Positions 62,873 through 64,000 of a DNA stretch of 64,000 bases are shown piece after piece (within the stretch, counting starts at the first letter, position 1; every line of letters starts with the position of its first letter). The stretch covers positions 2,108,001-2,172,000 of the forward strand of contig OY970234.1 in NCBI GenBank assembly GCA_963714125.1, written 5' to 3'. The DNA comes from CAWCAW01 sp963714125. GTDB taxonomy: Bacteria; Actinomycetota; Acidimicrobiia; Acidimicrobiales; UBA8190. Position numbers and translations under genes: made by a program. Below the pieces are notes generated by a model, which saw only the letters and a list, made by a program, of their open reading frames with translations, made no database searches and was not told where the DNA came from.

Positions 62873-63865
62873 ATGGAAACCGTCGCCGTCACCGGTGCGG
62901 AGGGATTCATCGGATCACATCTCGTTGAAGCGCTCGTCGAGCGCGGTCATCGGGTACGAGCCATGGTGCTCTACAACATGTTCAGTTCCACGGGGTGGCT
63001 GGGCACGCTTCCCCCTGACGTTCTCGATCATGTCGACGTCGTGTTCGGTGACCTGCGCGATCCAGCCACGGTGGCGCAGTTGGTCGAGGGGGCTGAGGTC
63101 GTCTACCACCTGGCCGCCATCGGATCAGTTCCCTACTCCTACAGCGCGCCGCGCACGTTCGTGGATACCAACACCATCGGTACCCTGCACGTGCTCGAGG
63201 CCGTGCGCGCCTGCCAAACGCCGCGCCTGGTGCACACTTCCACCAGCGAGACCTACGGCACGGCCCAGACGGTGCCCATCACCGAGCTGCATCCGCTGCA
63301 GGCCCAATCCCCGTACGCGGCCTCCAAGGTGGCGGCGGACAAACTGGCCGAGTCCTTTCACCTGAGCTTCGAAGTCCCGGTGGTGACGCTTCGGCCTTTC
63401 AACACCTTCGGCCCCCGCCAATCCACCCGGGCCGTCATTCCCCAGGTCATCACCCAACTGGCGTCGGGCTCGCGCGCCCTGAAGCTCGGGGCCATGGATC
63501 CCACCCGTGACTTCTGTTTTGTCACCGACACCGCCCAGGCGTTCATCGCCGTGGGCACGGCACCGGCGTCGGCAGTGGTGGGTGAAGCGTTCAACGCCGG
63601 TCCGGGCGACGAAGTGTCCATAGGTGCCCTGGTCGAGGAGATCGTGGCGTTGATGGGCGTCGACGCGGATGTCTTCGAGGACCCCCAGCGTCTTCGGCCC
63701 AAGGACTCCGAGGTCATGCGCCTGGTCTGCGACGCCACCAAGCTCCGCCAGCGCGTGGGCTGGGAGCCCCAGGTGACACGGGCGCAGGGCCTCGCCAAGA
63801 CGATCGAATGGTTCACGCAGCCGGCCAACTTGGCTCGCTATACCGCCAACGAATACCACGTGTGA
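62873..63865 (+). CDS. NAD-dependent sugar-nucleotide dehydratase/epimerase (LegB-like SDR)
   Basis: A 330-aa extended SDR: NAD motif VTGAEGFIGSHLVEAL, catalytic Ser in TSTSETYGTAQ, and Tyr/Lys in SPYAASKVAADK. IGSVPYSYSAPRTFVDTN and LRPFNTFGPRQSTRAVIPQV are typical of UDP-GlcNAc 4,6-dehydratase/GDP-mannose dehydratase-like enzymes such as LegB. It should supply a modified hexosamine nucleotide, which fits an amino-sugar polymer. It follows the membrane protein by 63 bp. Confidence 0.87.
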   Translation: METVAVTGAEGFIGSHLVEALVERGHRVRAMVLYNMFSSTGWLGTLPPDVLDHVDVVFGDLRDPATVAQLVEGAEVVYHLAAIGSVPYSYSAPRTFVDTNTIGTLHVLEAVRACQTPRLVHTSTSETYGTAQTVPITELHPLQAQSPYAASKVAADKLAESFHLSFEVPVVTLRPFNTFGPRQSTRAVIPQVITQLASGSRALKLGAMDPTRDFCFVTDTAQAFIAVGTAPASAVVGEAFNAGPGDEVSIGALVEEIVALMGVDADVFEDPQRLRPKDSEVMRLVCDATKLRQRVGWEPQVTRAQGLAKTIEWFTQPANLARYTANEYHV

Positions 63866-63907
63866 TCCAGTGACGATGCGTGTGAGCACTCCGGTGGGCG
63901 GCGCCTG

Positions 63908-64000
63908 ATGCGGCTTTTGATCGTGGGCGCCAGCGGGTTCCTCGGCTCCCACGTTCGGCGCGCCGCGGTGTCCGCCGGCATGGAGGTCGTCACCGCCGGT
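63908..64000 (+). CDS. NAD-dependent epimerase/dehydratase, partial
   Basis: The first 31 codons of an SDR protein; the rest lies beyond the right edge. MRLLIVGASGFLGSHV is the NAD-binding motif. It starts 42 bp after the previous SDR and continues the sugar-nucleotide group. Confidence 0.7.
   Translation, partial: MRLLIVGASGFLGSHVRRAAVSAGMEVVTAG

Overview
GC-rich chromosomal window from an actinobacterium, most likely class Acidimicrobiia. The evidence is a complete Pup-proteasome locus (arc, dop, pup, prcB, prcA, pafA), a WhiB regulator, a DUF4193 protein, an F420-type deazaflavin synthase fragment, frequent GTG/TTG starts with ATGA/GTGA overlaps, and WWQA.DGKWYPPE-type N-termini. I see no tRNA, rRNA, CRISPR array, integrase or transposase.

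Layout. 1-7.7 kb (minus): nagA, a FIST-domain gene, tkt, tal, zwf and the start of a CofG/FbiC gene form one pentose-phosphate operon. 7.7-10.1 kb: thioesterase, small membrane proteins, trmI, and a 3Fe-4S ferredoxin that overlaps trmI tail to tail. 10.2-17 kb: the proteasome/pupylation locus. 17-22.8 kb: lepB, tatB, tatC, a HelY-like helicase and a double-length ThyX-like protein. 22.8-30.5 kb: a gap rich in predicted hairpins, DUF4193, GNAT, Nudix, an HtrA protease, a PIG-L deacetylase and an S51-type peptidase. 31-33.6 kb: an ABC exporter. 33.6-46.6 kb: mixed metabolism (class II aldolase, luciferase-like enzyme, gcvPB-gcvPA-gcvT), MerR, gamma-carbonic anhydrase and WhiB, with secreted proteins at both ends carrying LAxTG sorting signals.

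43.5-64 kb is the most unusual part and looks like an exopolysaccharide island. It has a secreted clan GH-A-like glycosidase, three Spherulin-4 (GH135-like) secreted proteins, Ala-rich coiled-coil proteins, a two-component module (one kinase-like protein, two response regulators), a flavin oxidoreductase, a polyprenyl-phosphate sugar transferase, a PelF-like glycosyltransferase with a fused coiled-coil tail, a 12-TM membrane protein in the position of PelG, and sugar-nucleotide SDR enzymes. Spherulin-4/GH135 (fungal Sph3) cleaves galactosaminogalactan, a polymer chemically close to Pel, so this may be an actinobacterial Pel/GAG-like polymer locus. Two Spherulin-4 genes form a 659-bp inverted repeat (53416-54074 / 55403-56061) around a coiled-coil gene, which would allow inversion.

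Two genes (15323-15579 and 25331-26717) are broken by single-base shifts in G/C runs; sequence error is as likely as real decay.
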